NCBI GenBank assembly: GCA_014529385.2
Contig: CM043947.1
Span: forward strand, 123,708,891 to 123,772,890
DNA: 64,000 nucleotides
Reading direction: 5' to 3'
Source: Adiantum capillus-veneris
Lineage: Eukaryota; Streptophyta; Polypodiopsida; Polypodiales; Pteridaceae
Position 1 is the first letter of the stretch; each line of letters begins with the position of its first letter. The translations under genes were made by a program, and so were the position numbers. Positions 1 through 11,406 of this stretch are shown here, in pieces. Under the pieces are notes generated by a model. The model saw only the letters and a program-made list of their open reading frames with translations. It searched no databases and was not told the origin of the DNA.

Positions 1-1739
1 GACAGGTTTCTAGGCCTAAAAAAATCTGAGTCCCTAAACAAAAAGAATCCAGGGAGTTCACTCTTACCATTAATAATGGTTTAGGATTATAGCTCTAGTT
101 GTATGTTGCAATGGAAACGGGACAACTTGTTGAAAAAAAAAAACTATTCCGGCCCTATAACTTCCATCATTTGGATTAAGGTTTCCTTAGCCAATGCTTT
201 TTCCCCCCTAAGCATATGTGAGGGCACAGCTGCTGGTGGACGCCCCTTCCAAGTGGAGAAGTTTCTAGATGCTTTCAATGTGTGGGAATGGATAGTTACC
301 TGACTAATCAGGTCCACCCGTCCATGATTGACAACCTTAGTCAATCCCCACTTACCACCCCGCACTCACACATGTTTATTTGTTATTTAATTACTACCAC
401 ATTCTTGTCACAATTAAAATAATGATTTCTTTTAACTTTCCTAACTGAATTTCATTAAGACAGCCTTTGAAAACAGTATTGAAAACATTCTTTTAGCAAA
501 CAAACATCTTTAGACTTAAGATGAGGTACTGTCATTCTAGAGTATCTCTGACTAGTACTGGCTTGTCTCAAGACCACCTATACAGGGGTGAAAAAACAAC
601 ACCCATTCCTTATTTATAAAAATCGGGGTGGAAAAAGGCATCACCCATAGTCCGGGCGCCCATATGCCAACCAACTGCCCATACAATCGGGCGATTCCTC
701 TAGGATAAACTTGATATCCTAAGTAATATCCACAAGCACAAACAAGCACGTGGTAAAGACTCTACGCGCAATGAGGAAACCGACTCATCCATGGCAGAAT
801 CGCCATCATTACTCATTACCTGGAGTAAAATATTCCAAGGAATCAGAGGTTTCTTGAGACAAGCTGTCTTAAGGATGATCAAAATTTCTTTCCTAGGTCA
901 ATCAATTGTAACCCAATCATTTCTTTCCTATTTACAACCATTGCTCGTTGGTTTCTTGGAAGTCACCTTTCATTTACGGCTAGTTAATCCTTCCTAGTCC
1001 TTACGTATGCAATGTTAATTTAGAAATTAACTTTAATATAATTAAAGACTTCAAGTGAACAAAATGGAAATCCACCTATGACTGGTCAGCCATGTGCTGC
1101 TGCGCTGGTGCCTGCAGACTTTCCTCCGTAGGCCTATGACTAGACCCAGCCTCATGGTCATGAGTGGCTTTATTTCTTTTGTTGATAATATCCTCTTCAT
1201 CGAAAAGAGGATTTCCTCTGGTTCTTTTTGGAGCCATATTTACAGTCTTTATAAAAAGACTTAATCGATTAGAGAATTAAATGAATAATCTCTTTTCTTC
1301 CTTTTATTCAAAAATAAGGATGTTTGGAATAAATAGGTATCCTTGTTAATTATTGGATGAGATTTTTCTCATGTAACTTCTTTGTACTATTAGTATTCTC
1401 CCATAATTATCATATAATTATTGGAGCTATTTTACTAAATTTCTCCTTAGTTTATATTCCAAAAATATCATATTTTGGCCTTAGTAAATTATGAGTTACC
1501 TAACTGCTAGTGGGTTATTTACCCTGGATGGAATTTGATATGCTATATCTCTACAAATTTTCTAGCTAACTCATAAAATTGATTAATAACTTTTCCCTTC
1601 TATATTTATGGTCTAATTTAGGCAATATTGGTCGACGGTAATTTGCTATACTAGTTAATTGAGCTATGGTAATTTTCCCAACCTTCAAAAGTTATTTTTG
1701 ACCTTGAGTAATTATATAAGTTCATTTATGAATTTCCTT
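1..1739. other. AT-rich non-coding flank
   Basis: No convincing gene is visible apart from a short minus-strand ORF at 1076-1237, listed separately. All other open frames here are short and show no recognisable motif. From about 1240 onward the sequence becomes very AT-rich and grades into the tandem array that starts near 1740. Confidence 0.6.
1076..1237 (-). CDS. small hypothetical ORF (53 aa), possible retroelement gag N-terminus
   Basis: An ATG-initiated minus-strand frame of 53 codons ends in TAG. It begins MAPKRTRGNP, continues with acidic and polar residues (FDEED) and ends in a Gln/Ala-rich stretch. It is hydrophilic, with no membrane segment or metal-binding motif. The basic start followed by low-complexity acidic sequence is reminiscent of gag N-termini in Athila/Tat-type gypsy elements, some of which carry tandem repeats like the array next door. 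That is inference only. It could equally be a chance ORF. Confidence 0.25.
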   Translation of the reverse strand: MAPKRTRGNPLFDEEDIINKRNKATHDHEAGSSHRPTEESLQAPAQQHMADQS

Positions 1740-3300
1740 TCTCCGATTTATACACAAAATCGGTTACTTTTAGTGAAAATAGTTAGCTAAACTAATTATC
1801 TGAGATTAAGATATTTGTCACGGATCTCTTAAGATGTATTTTACCTCTGATAACTATCTCAGAGGTTTTTAGATTAATTTACTATTCTCCCCCTTTTAGT
1901 TTTCCTTAAAAACAATGTTTTTCTACTGAGGTAATTTGTTAGACTAATTATCTAAGGTTAAAATAATTATCACGGGTTTATTAAGATGATTTTTACCTCT
2001 GATAATTATCTCAAAGCTTTTTGGATTAGTTTGCTGTTTTCTCCCTTGTATTTTTTCTTTAAAAACAATGTCTCTCTGATGAGATAATTAGTTAAACTAA
2101 CTATCTCACATTAAGATAATTATCACATGTTTTTTAAGATGTGTTTTACCTTTTATAATTATCTCAAAACTTTTTGAATTAGTTTGCTATTTTCCCCCTT
2201 GTATTTTCTCTAAAAAATAGTTTTTTTCTGTTGAAATAATTTGTTAAGCTTATTATCTAAGGTTAAGATAACTATCATGGGTTTCATAAGATATGTTTTT
2301 CCTCTGATAATTAACTCAAAGCCTTTTGGATTAGTTTGTTATTTTCCCCCTTGTATTTTCCTTAAAAATAGTGTTTCTTTGATGAGATAATTAGTTAAAC
2401 TAACTATCTGAGGTTAAGATAATTATCACAAGTTATTTAAGATAAGTTCTACCTCTGATAATTATCTCAAAGCTTTTTGGATTGGTTTTCTCTTTTCCCT
2501 CTTGTATTTTCTCTTAAAAATAGTGTTTTTATGTTGAGATAATTAGTTAAACTAATTATTTGAGATTAAGATAATTATCACTAGTTTCATAAAATGTTTT
2601 TTACCTTTGATAAATATTTCAAAGCTTTTTGGATTATTTTTCTATTTTCCCTGTTGTATTTTTCCTAAAAAAGAGTGTTTTTCTGTTGAGATACTTAGTT
2701 AAACTTATTATCTGAGGTTAAGATAATTATCACCGGTTCATAAGACGTGTTTCTGCTCTGATAATTACCTCAAAGCCTTTTGGACTAGTTTGCTATTTTC
2801 CCCCTTGTATTCTTCCTAAAAATAGTGTTTCTTCAATGAGAAAATTAGTTAAACTAATTATCCGAGGTTAAGATAATTATCACGGGTTTCTTAAGATAAT
2901 TTTTATCTCTGATAAATATTTTAAATCTTTTTGGATTAGTTTGCTATTTTCCCCCTTGTATTTTCCCTTAAAAATAGTGTTTTTTGTTGAGATAGTTAGT
3001 TAAACTAGTTATTTGAAATTAAAATAATTATCACGAGTTTAATAAGATGTATTTTACCTCTGATAATTATCCCAAAGATTTTTGGATTAGTTCTATTTTC
3101 ACATTTTTATTTTCTATTAAAAACAGTGTAATTTTGCTGAGATAATTAGTTAAACTAATTATCTGAGATTAAGATAATTATCATGAGTTTATTAAGATGT
3201 GTTTACCTTTGATAATTATCTCAAAGCTTTTTGGATTAATTTGATCATTTCTCCCTTTACTTTTTTCTTAAAAACAATGTAATTTTGCTTAAATAATTAC
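1740..3300. repeat. tandem satellite-like array, ~152-bp unit, about 10 copies
   Basis: The anchor GTTAAACTAATTATC or a close variant recurs near 1782, 1936, 2091, 2243, 2394, 2545, 2698, 2848, 2999 and 3149, a steady 150-155 bp spacing. Each unit also contains GATAATTATCTCAAAGC, a CCCCCTTGTATTTT-like stretch and a TTAAAAA(T/C)A block. The best units contain a palindrome centred on AGTTAAACT, flanked by GATAATT and AATTATC. Units diverge by substitutions and 1-4 bp indels, so the array is not fresh. It could be a short satellite or the tandem repeat found beside some gypsy elements. Confidence 0.9.
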
Positions 3301-5529
3301 AAAAATTACTCAAAAAATTAAAAGATAATTTTCCTAGCATAATGACAGTCTAACACAGCTTTGATAATTATCTCACGTTAATCTAAATTTAATTTTTATA
3401 ATTCTTATTAATTTGTGGTTAGAATGAGTAATTTCAATCCTAATATAATATAATAATTAATTAGCATAATGTTCATAAGCTTAATCTCAATAATCAACAG
3501 AGAATTTTGAATTAAGAGAGAATTTTAGAGTATACATAGATTTAATCTTCAATTAATTAAGAACAATGTAAATAGGCTAATTTAACACTAGAATGGTATC
3601 AGGACACTTTTATGTCCTTGGACACTTTTGTGTCGTGTTAAGTGACCATTTTTCTTGAATTATTTGAAAAGTATGAATATGAATTTCTAGGTGCTATATA
3701 TCCACAAAGTTTCCTTATGAGCTAAAAAAACTTGACTTTTTTTTGGAATATGGATCTCACCATTAACTGTACTCTTGCACAACATTTTTGAACCTAAACT
3801 GTGTGAAAAAACGGGTCCTTTTTCTGCCTTTTTTTCAAAGTTTTGCAGCTATACCACTCTAAACTTCATGTTTGTGAGGTTCAGATTGCTAGAGGATAAG
3901 CCTTGTAGTTCTCAACATGTTTTGATGCTTCTAGGGAGAACTAAGTGTTAAAACTGAAAGTTATGACCAAATTTAAAGAATTACATAATCCTGTTTTTGG
4001 GCCAAAATTAACACTTTAAAATGATTTTTTTGGTGGCTTTCTTGATATCCAAATTCAATTTTGATAGTGAAAGTGGAATGTATAACATAAATCTAATCTT
4101 CCTTGAGTTTTGGTGGACCTAATACGCTATATAGCATAGTATATGATGATGGTTGAGTTTTGTGATTACTGAAGAATATGAGACATTTGAAAGTAGCAAG
4201 TATAACTTTTTCAATATTGCTAGTTTCTTGGGCCAATTGTGTGTATTTTGTAGGTAGTAACCATATCTAACCATAAACTAAAAACTTGTCTAGATATTGA
4301 GTAGTTTCTATGGGTTTCTAGAGATGATAATGGTAAACCCAATTTTTTCATGTTTGTTGTATTTAGCACTTTATCATTGTCCCCAAGGTTCCACTTAGTA
4401 AGATATCCATTATACTTTTGACATGCTCCATGGTTCCTTTTGAATACAAAGGCCAAAGGGAACTAAGAAAACATGTATATAGTATCTGTATTGAGCGTGA
4501 CTAAAGAAACTTTGATGATAGGTCTGTAGAATGGCAAAAATTCAACTTTTTTGTACCTATTTTGTTTTCCCAAAAAAAAACTAGTGAGGTAAAAGCAACC
4601 ATATGCTTTTATCAACAACACATTGAAGTTAATGGGGCATTTTATCTCATGTCCTACAAAAATCCCCACTCTTATTTATTTGTAATCAGCCATAAGAAAT
4701 GGCTGTTTTGGGCAAAATGCACTAGTCCATCAAACTTTGGAGCCTTCTAGTGACCAAGAGATGAGACATTTTACAAGTCATTTTTTCCATATGTAGTAGT
4801 CCTTGAACTATAAGCTCATGAAAGGATTTTTCAAAGTGAGTGGATCTACTATGGTTTTGGAAAATTTTTCCAAAACCTTGAAAGGACACTTTAATGTCTT
4901 ATTAGGTTACCAGACTAGTTTTAACATAGTTCTACTAATTAAAGAAAGGTTAGTGCTAATTACTGTTGATTAACCAACTAGAGATTTGCTCTCTAGTGAT
5001 TTTTGCGTAGAGGTCCTTCTAGATGAGAGAGAATTTACGAAGGCTCCGAGTCTAATTTTTGTGAAGGAGGGGGGTCTTTTTATAGATTTTCAGGGTCCCT
5101 GTGCTGTTTTTGGTAGGTTCTAGCACCTCAAGCAAGCCCCCAGCTTCCAACTAGCACCACCTGCTGCTAAATTTGTCCCGGTCAGGTTCCACATAGCTCC
5201 AAACAGTCCCCCCAGCTTCCAGAATCGATTTCTACTATTTTTCCTGATTTTTAATGATTAAAATTGGAAATATTTGCAATTTCTAGAACCTTAGGATAAA
5301 AAGTCTTTAGCAATGATAATTACTGAAACCATTCACTTTTACTTAACTAATTAAATTCCTAGTGTAACCTTTCTGAGCCCGTAACTTTTTCAGATTTTAT
5401 CGGAATTTGATTCTGAAAAATTCTAACCATAGTAATGCTCTGGTTACAGTTCCAAAAATACCAATATTTGTCATAAATGGATCATTCTACAGTGTTTTCT
5501 TAACAACCAAGTTAATTTGAATAAGCTTT
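3301..5529. other. AT-rich non-coding region
   Basis: No coding frame of interest is visible. Near 3600 there is a short repeated motif (GACACTTTTATGTC / GACACTTTTGTGTC). The segment around 4900-5260 resembles an LTR or leader fragment and is listed separately. The rest looks like decayed intergenic repeat sequence with nothing identifiable. Confidence 0.5.
4900..5260. repeat. LTR-like fragment related in inverse orientation to 12480-12760
   Basis: This stretch shares CTCTCTAGTGATTTTTG and the surrounding layout with the reverse complement of about 12480-12760: an AATTAG-rich lead, a GAGAGA block, then a TATA-like segment followed by a C-rich tract. Similarity was judged by eye and is patchy outside the 17-bp core. 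Two inverted copies of one repeat family is the simplest reading. Neither copy has defined termini. Confidence 0.35.
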
Positions 5530-7958
5530 GTGCAATTTCTAAGGTTTCAGAAACTGGAAACCTTACAACCATACCCATGGTACATAGGCCTAAGGCAAGA
5601 TTTCAATAAGTCAATAAGGAGCTCTATATTCATGTACATGGTTTTTGTTAAACATTCTCAATATGAACCTAATGCTTTAGCAGAAGAAAATATAAATAAT
5701 CACAAGGAATTAGAGTTATCCAATTTTCTCAAGGGATTTCAAGATGTTTTTATTGACGACGTCCCTTGTGAAATACCTCCAAAAAAAGGCAATGATGACC
5801 ATGCAATTGAACTTCTTCAAGGAAGTTCACAAGCTCAACAAGAGGAAATTATGCAACAAGTGTATGAGATAGTTGAGAAGGGCATGGTTAGGCCTAGCAC
5901 ATCTCCATTTTGCTCACTTGTATTATTAGTGCAAAAGAAAGACGGCACATATCGTATGTGTGTCGACTATAGAGCACTAAATAGGATCACTATCAATAAT
6001 AGGTTTTGCGTTCCACGGGTAGAAGACCTATTTGATAAGCTACAAGGGTCGACCTACTTCAATAGAATTGACCTAAAAAGTGGGTACCATCAAATAAGGA
6101 TAGTTGATCAATACATTGTAAAGACCGCATTTCGTACTAAATTTGGTCTCTATGAATACATTGTCATGCCTTTTGTCTTGCCCAATGCACCAACCACATT
6201 TAACCGCTTGATCGAGTAGCTATTCAGGCCTCACCAAACCTTTACTAGAGTGCTCTTTGATGACATTATGATGTACGCTAACTCCTTAGACAAACACAAG
6301 CAACACCTCCATGTAATATTCCAAGTCTTACGAGAGAATAAACATTATATTAACCGAAATAGAAGTGAGTTTTTCTTACAAGAGATTCAATATTTATGTC
6401 ACATTATCTCTCAAGATGGCATCCAAATGGATCCATCAAAGCTAGAGGTAATAAAAGGATGGCCTAATCCAAGGAATCTTCATGAAGTAAGAAGCTTTAT
6501 AGGTATGTGCGCATACTATAGACGCTTCATAGAAAAGTTCTCACAAATCGCGGGACCATTACATGACCTAACCAAGAAATATGTTAGGTATACATGGTTT
6601 GCCAAGGAGAACAATTGTTTGAAAAGATTAAAGAAAAGATTATCTCTCAACCTGTGCTTACACTACCGGATCTCACAAAGCCATTGGAGGTCCAAAGTTA
6701 CGCTTCTGGTGATTGCCTTGGAGTTTTTTGTCTCCAAGAAGGGCACGCCATAGCCTATCAAAGTTGAAGGCTTGACCCTGTTGAGAAAGCTCTAGGCATA
6801 TATGAAAAAAAACTCCTTGTAGTTCTACATGCCTTAGACTCGTGGAAGCACTATTTATTGGGGACTCCTTTCATTCTGCGGATGGATCACCAAATCTTGA
6901 AGTACTTCATGATGCAAACCAAGCTCTCCGAGAAACAAATGACTTGGGAAAATTTCCTTTCACAATTTCATTTTCATATTGCTCACATTGTTGTGGCAAG
7001 CATAATCAAGTAGACAATGCACTCTCAAGACGGTAGAGAGTAAATGCGGTTTCCATAGCAACTCACAATGATCTATCTTCTATGATAGATGAGTATACAA
7101 TTGATCCCGATTTAAGAGATGTCATTTCAGCTCTTTCATTAGGGAAGAAAGAGGAACCATTTACTTTACAAGATGGTTATCTTATCTATGGCAATAGACT
7201 ATGCGTTACTAGCTCCCTACGTGAGAAAGTAATGTATGAATCTCATGCTCCTCCTTATGTGGGGCATAGAGGGATTCAGTCTACCCTAAAAGGGATTGAA
7301 ACATATTTCTATTGGCCTACCATGAAAGCAAACATACAAGAGTATGTTTCTATAGGTGTGGTATGCCAAAAGACGAAGTTTGATAGAGGGAAGCAACCTG
7401 TGTGGCTTCAACCTTTGCCAATCCCTAATTCACGATGGGAGAGCATATCCATGGATTTAATCTTTGGATTTCCTAAGTCTATCCATGGCAATACGGGAAT
7501 ATAGACGATAGTAGATAGGTTCAGCAAACAAGCTCATTTTATACCCGTCAAAAAGATTGTCAAAGCCCATCAAATTGCAACCCTCTTCATATCACAAATC
7601 TTCAAGTACCATGGCTTGCAGATGTCCATAGTGTCGGATAGAGATCTTAGAATGACCAGTAATTTCTAGAAGGGTCTCTTTGAGAGTTTAGGGACAAGGC
7701 TAAATTTCTCTTCAGCCTATCACCCGCAAAGAGATAGCCAAAGTGAAATAGCTAACCTAGCAATTCTTGATATAATAAAAACCTATGTAATGGAAGTAGA
7801 TCAAAGTCCCCAATGGGAGAAGTACTTGGACTTAGTGGAGTATGCCTACAATAATATTGTACATACCTCTACAGGAAGAGCACCTTTTGAGGTAATTGAG
7901 GGAAGATCTAAAAGTCCCCTGCTACTTAAGGTAGATCATAAACGAACTAATAGAAATT
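5530..7958 (+). pseudogene. gypsy-1: degenerate Ty3/gypsy pol (RT, RNase H, integrase)
   Basis: The fragment runs RT-RNase H-integrase in normal gypsy order. RT is recognisable from KKDGTYRMCVDYRAL, FNRIDLKSGYHQIRI and the altered active site FDDIMMY. A TAG near 6217 splits RT just before that motif. RNase H (about 6600-7040) survives only as frame-hopping pieces such as ALDSWKHYLLGTPF and FHIAH. Integrase follows: an H-H-C-C region (VGHRGIQST, then CQKTKF) and a core with ESISMDL and YHPQRDSQSE, interrupted by TAG at about 7502 and again near 7667. The type resembles chromovirus pol. No LTRs, gag or primer site were found, and homology stops at about 7958. Confidence 0.9.
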
Positions 7959-8999
7959 AACCTCTCTACAAGACTATTGGGCAGCCTCCCAAGGGGTCCA
8001 ACGAGCATTCAGCAGCCCAATGGCTCTGCTGATTCCTATTGGCCAGAAGACTAAGGGGTCTAGTGAGAGATTAATTTATTTATTTAATTACCTTAATCTC
8101 TCACAAAATGGGAAAGGGGGACATATGTCAGAAGGCTAGGCGTTATGCTTCTAAACGCTTATCGGCTAAGCCTCCCATTAGACAATGGGGTGTAAGCATG
8201 AGTAAAATGCAAGAGGGGTCGACCAAGAGAGAGAGGGGGGGGGGGGGTGATTTTGGCAAGGCATGAACACACACACACACACTCGCACACACTCACATAA
8301 TATCATGTGTGAAGCAAAGAAGACTCTCTCTCCTTCTCAAGCTTTAATGGAAAGCTCATCATCTACTCCAAGCTTGTAAGAAGGGAGGCCTACACCAATG
8401 ACTCTTGGCTTTGTGATGAAAATCCAACCAAGATCCAAGATCCAATACATGCTCATCTGCTCTACCATGATAATTAATAAGCTATGCTAAGCTATTATGA
8501 GTGATTGAGGAGACATACTTCTTTCTCGTAATAATACTCCTTCTTCCCCTCAACCTACTCTCATACGCCACTAGCTCTCACCATCTTCAAAGGTGTGTGA
8601 GGTCTTGGGTCTGAGATTGTGAGGGAATTGATCTTATGTTTTATAATTGTGTGCATGGTCTTGAAACTTCCATCTTCATTTCACCAGCAAGATATTGAAG
8701 GAGCACAAAGTATTGTATTGTAATATGTCTCCCTTGATGGGGGAAACCTGTAATACAAAGTCTTTTGGAGGGGGGACCGGCTCCATGAAAATCCGGTCCT
8801 CAGTGTTGTCAACAGCTTAATTTCTTTATCTTTTGAAGTATTTCTCATGCCTATCTAACTAGGTGTTATGATTTTTGTTTCTCTCTCCATCCAAGCACTC
8901 TTATTATGCTCATTTTTAGAATCTATTCTAAAGAAATCCTCATTATGTTTATGCTATTTTTTGTTGCACACAAGTTACTAAGCCATTAAATATTACACC
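7959..8999. other. non-coding region with G-run and CA microsatellite
   Basis: Sequence after the gypsy-1 break holds no gene. It contains a 13-G run (8235-8247) beside a short GA tract, and a CA repeat at about 8267-8282. The stretch 8690-8820 has a GTAATACAAAGTC...GGAGGGGGGACCGG layout that could be a decayed LTR end, but no paired copy is present. Confidence 0.4.
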
Positions 9000-10270
9000 C
9001 ATGAAGTGCTTGCTTGGATTTTTGAACGCATTCCGTGGATAACAGATGTCATTAAGGCACAACTAGCTGGGGAAAAACTTCAAGTAGATGGCATAGGGAA
9101 GTTTGAAGTTGACTGGCACTTAGGTGGCGATTTTAAAACAATCAAGTGCATTCTAGGGTGCAAACAAGGGGCATGATCTCTTTATCCTTGTCCATTTTGC
9201 ATTAAGGGATATAATGGGAATGCATGCAAGATCGCAATGGTTGACAAAATAGAGGAAGATGACAATTCACAAATTACACGTGTGTGGGAGCATTCGATTT
9301 TACGATGTCATATGCTGGAGGATTGCAATCATGCCACAAAAGACAGTGAATGGAACCCTATAATTCACTTTCCTCTCAAAATTGTGCATGTTTTCACACT
9401 TTATGCTTTTATGCGCATCTTTGATCGTTTATTAAAGTTTCATATTGATTATTCCTTTACAATTTATCCTGCGGAGAGATCGCTTGATGCTATCTCAAAA
9501 GTGGAAGGGCTCTTGAATTCAATAGGTTGTCATAGGAGCAACAACTCCATTGTTTCACATAAGAAAAATGAAAGCACTCAGGAAGTGGCCCAACCAGTGT
9601 CCATGAGTGGACTAAAGGCAAGGCATTTTTTGAAGAGGGTTCAGTCCAAGGAAAGGGGTGCTACTGTCGAAACATCAACATCTAAAGGTGGATGGGAGCT
9701 GTGAAAGGATCTTTGTAAGTATATAGCAGAAAATGATAGCAATGCAAGTGTTGTGCTTAGCCGACAACATGTTTGGGCGGTATTCGACAAGATGATGAAG
9801 ATACTATGACTTGCAAGCACAAGAAAAGAGCAACGATAAGAATTCCAAAATTTTGTGGTGGAGTTCACAAAGGAAGTCGTCATTGCATGGGGTGAATCAA
9901 ACATACACACTATATGGTGAGTGCTTGCTATTCTAAATTCATTTTTACTATGCTTTAGTTTTGATCATTGATGTGTTGTGCCTTTTTGGGCAGCACATCC
10001 TCTATGCCCATGGTGCATACTTTATGAGCATGTATGGTTCATTGGATCTTTGGAGCATGCAAGGTATGGAGAAGTCACACGATTGTGCTAGGGGTGTCTA
10101 CTTACAGAATACAAGACATGGAGGGGGTTTAGTACGCTCATGCTATCTTCAAAAATGTTCAACTACTTTTATCGCACCACCTTTGGATGCAAAGTGTTGA
10201 TTGAACGTGCAACGTCATCGCGCTTGGCAAAAGAATGCCGTTGATCGGCCCATGTTCATTCCTTAGAACA
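9000..10270 (+). pseudogene. broken transposase-like gene with CPFC motif
   Basis: One frame from about 9000 to 9920 is coding-like but broken by TGA (9174), TGA (9702), and further stops near 9807 and 9838. Its pieces include WHLGGDFKTIKCILG, YPCPFC and FPLKIVHVFTLYAFMRI. A second part from about 9988 reads HILYAHGAYFMSMYGSLDLW, then GMEKSHDCARG, and after one more frameshift MFNYFYRTTFGCKV. These blocks and their order recall an unnamed transposase-like family (LGGD.., CxxC, ..DTLHLxLR.., ..HxxxFMxxYGSL.., GxEKxN) that I remember from plant and animal genomes. A possible intron (GT at 9917, AG at 9993) leaves the frame off by one. Not functional as it stands. Confidence 0.5.
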
Positions 10271-10572
10271 CTAGAGATCCTCACAAGGTTGAGCACGGCA
10301 TGCAATGTGGCAAGCATCAAGGACTAGGGTTGGAAAAGTTTTGGTCAAGAGGTAGTAGATGTATTTAGAATCTCATGAAAATGGAAAATCTATCACATTT
10401 GGATGCTCTTTTTTGGATCAAGTGTTTGCATTGTTTGATTGTTTATGCAATTTTACAAGTGCACGTTTTTCTTCGTGTGTTTGAATAGTTCTCCCATTTC
10501 ATGTGGTTTTAAAATTCAAAAGAATATTTTCTCGTGCTTTTAGTGGATCTTTTCCACTCTTATATGGTCACC

Positions 10573-10582
10573 CTATATAAAG
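10573..10582 (+). promoter_or_regulatory. candidate TATA box for the H3-like gene
   Basis: CTATATAAAG lies about 100 bp before the ATG of the H3-like frame at 10673. The intervening leader is pyrimidine- and CA-rich (CCCTCCCCTTCACAAACACA), like many plant 5' leaders. A preserved TATA box suggests the copy arose by DNA duplication and not by retroposition of a spliced mRNA. Confidence 0.5.
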
Positions 10583-10672
10583 AGGTAAAACCCTCCCCTT
10601 CACAAACACATAACACTCCTTCCCTCACCGACCACCACAAGTTCTAAGAAGCCCCCCAAACGCACTTTCTCA

Positions 10673-11406
10673 ATGGCAAGGACCAAATAGACTGCAAAGA
10701 AGAATCCCAAGACCATTGAGGCGCACAGAAAGAAGAAGATGCATGTAAATTGGCAACTAGAAGAACTAGCTCACCCACAATGCACAGAGACAAACACGTC
10801 CGATGAAAAATTGTTGGGGGAATGGGAGGACATCCCAGTGAACCATATGGTGGGTGGGAATAAATTGCCATGCCAAATGGGTGCAATGCTATCTGTCCCA
10901 AGTCACCCCAATGTGGTTGGCAAGTCACTGCCCAGAGGAATGGGTGCCATGCCTTCTAATCAACCCAACAATGAAGAGCGTAGCACTCATGATGAGGATT
11001 ATGATCCGGATGAAGATGCCCCCTAGCCACCTCCCAAGTGCTGTCAAAAGTCCAAATTCTATAAGAAGCCACAGAGAGAAAAGCCAAAAGGAGCTCACAG
11101 GCCCCCACAACACCGACTTCAAAGAACACGACGATTTTGTCGGGCGTTTGCTAAAATTTTCCATTACCAGAAGACAACAGACCTGTTTATTAGGAAAGCA
11201 CCTTTTGCATGGACATGCAAGGAAGTGATAAAAAGCTACAACACAGAGCTTTGGATGTCAGCATTGCCCTTGAATCAATTCAAGAGACTCTAGATGCTTA
11301 TTTGGTCAGTCTCTTTGAAGACACGTTCTTATGTGTTGTCCATGCCAAGCGTGTAACAATCATGGCCAAGTACATGCAACTTGCACAATGCCTAAGGCAT
11401 GACTGA
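10673..11406 (+). pseudogene. histone H3-like pseudogene with greatly extended N-terminal tail
   Basis: The frame starts MARTK, then a TAG in place of Gln5, then TAKKNPKT, matching the H3 tail around K4 and K9. From codon 158 it aligns gap-free to the H3 core: [19 protein letters not shown] (H3 has YQKSTELLIRKLPF), [11 protein letters not shown], and, after a one-base deletion near 11250-11260, [17 protein letters not shown] and [21 protein letters not shown]. Loop 1 has canonical H3 length, unlike CENH3, and the C-terminal Arg-rich end is altered. Between tail and core lie about 110 extra codons, including an acidic patch (YDPDEDAP), a TAG at 11024 and a basic stretch. Part of this could be an unspliced intron (GTAAAT at 10745), though it is not AT-rich. 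Two nonsense codons plus a frameshift make it a pseudogene as sequenced. Confidence 0.85.

Noticed and set aside
1740-3300. CRISPR-like regular spacing
   Set aside because: The whole ~152-bp unit repeats, so there are no spacers.
5530-7958. Complete gypsy element
   Set aside because: No LTR pair, primer site, gag or polypurine tract could be found around this pol fragment.
10673-11406. Centromeric histone CENH3
   Set aside because: Loop 1 has the canonical H3 length and the C-terminal half follows ordinary H3 (HAKRVTIM).
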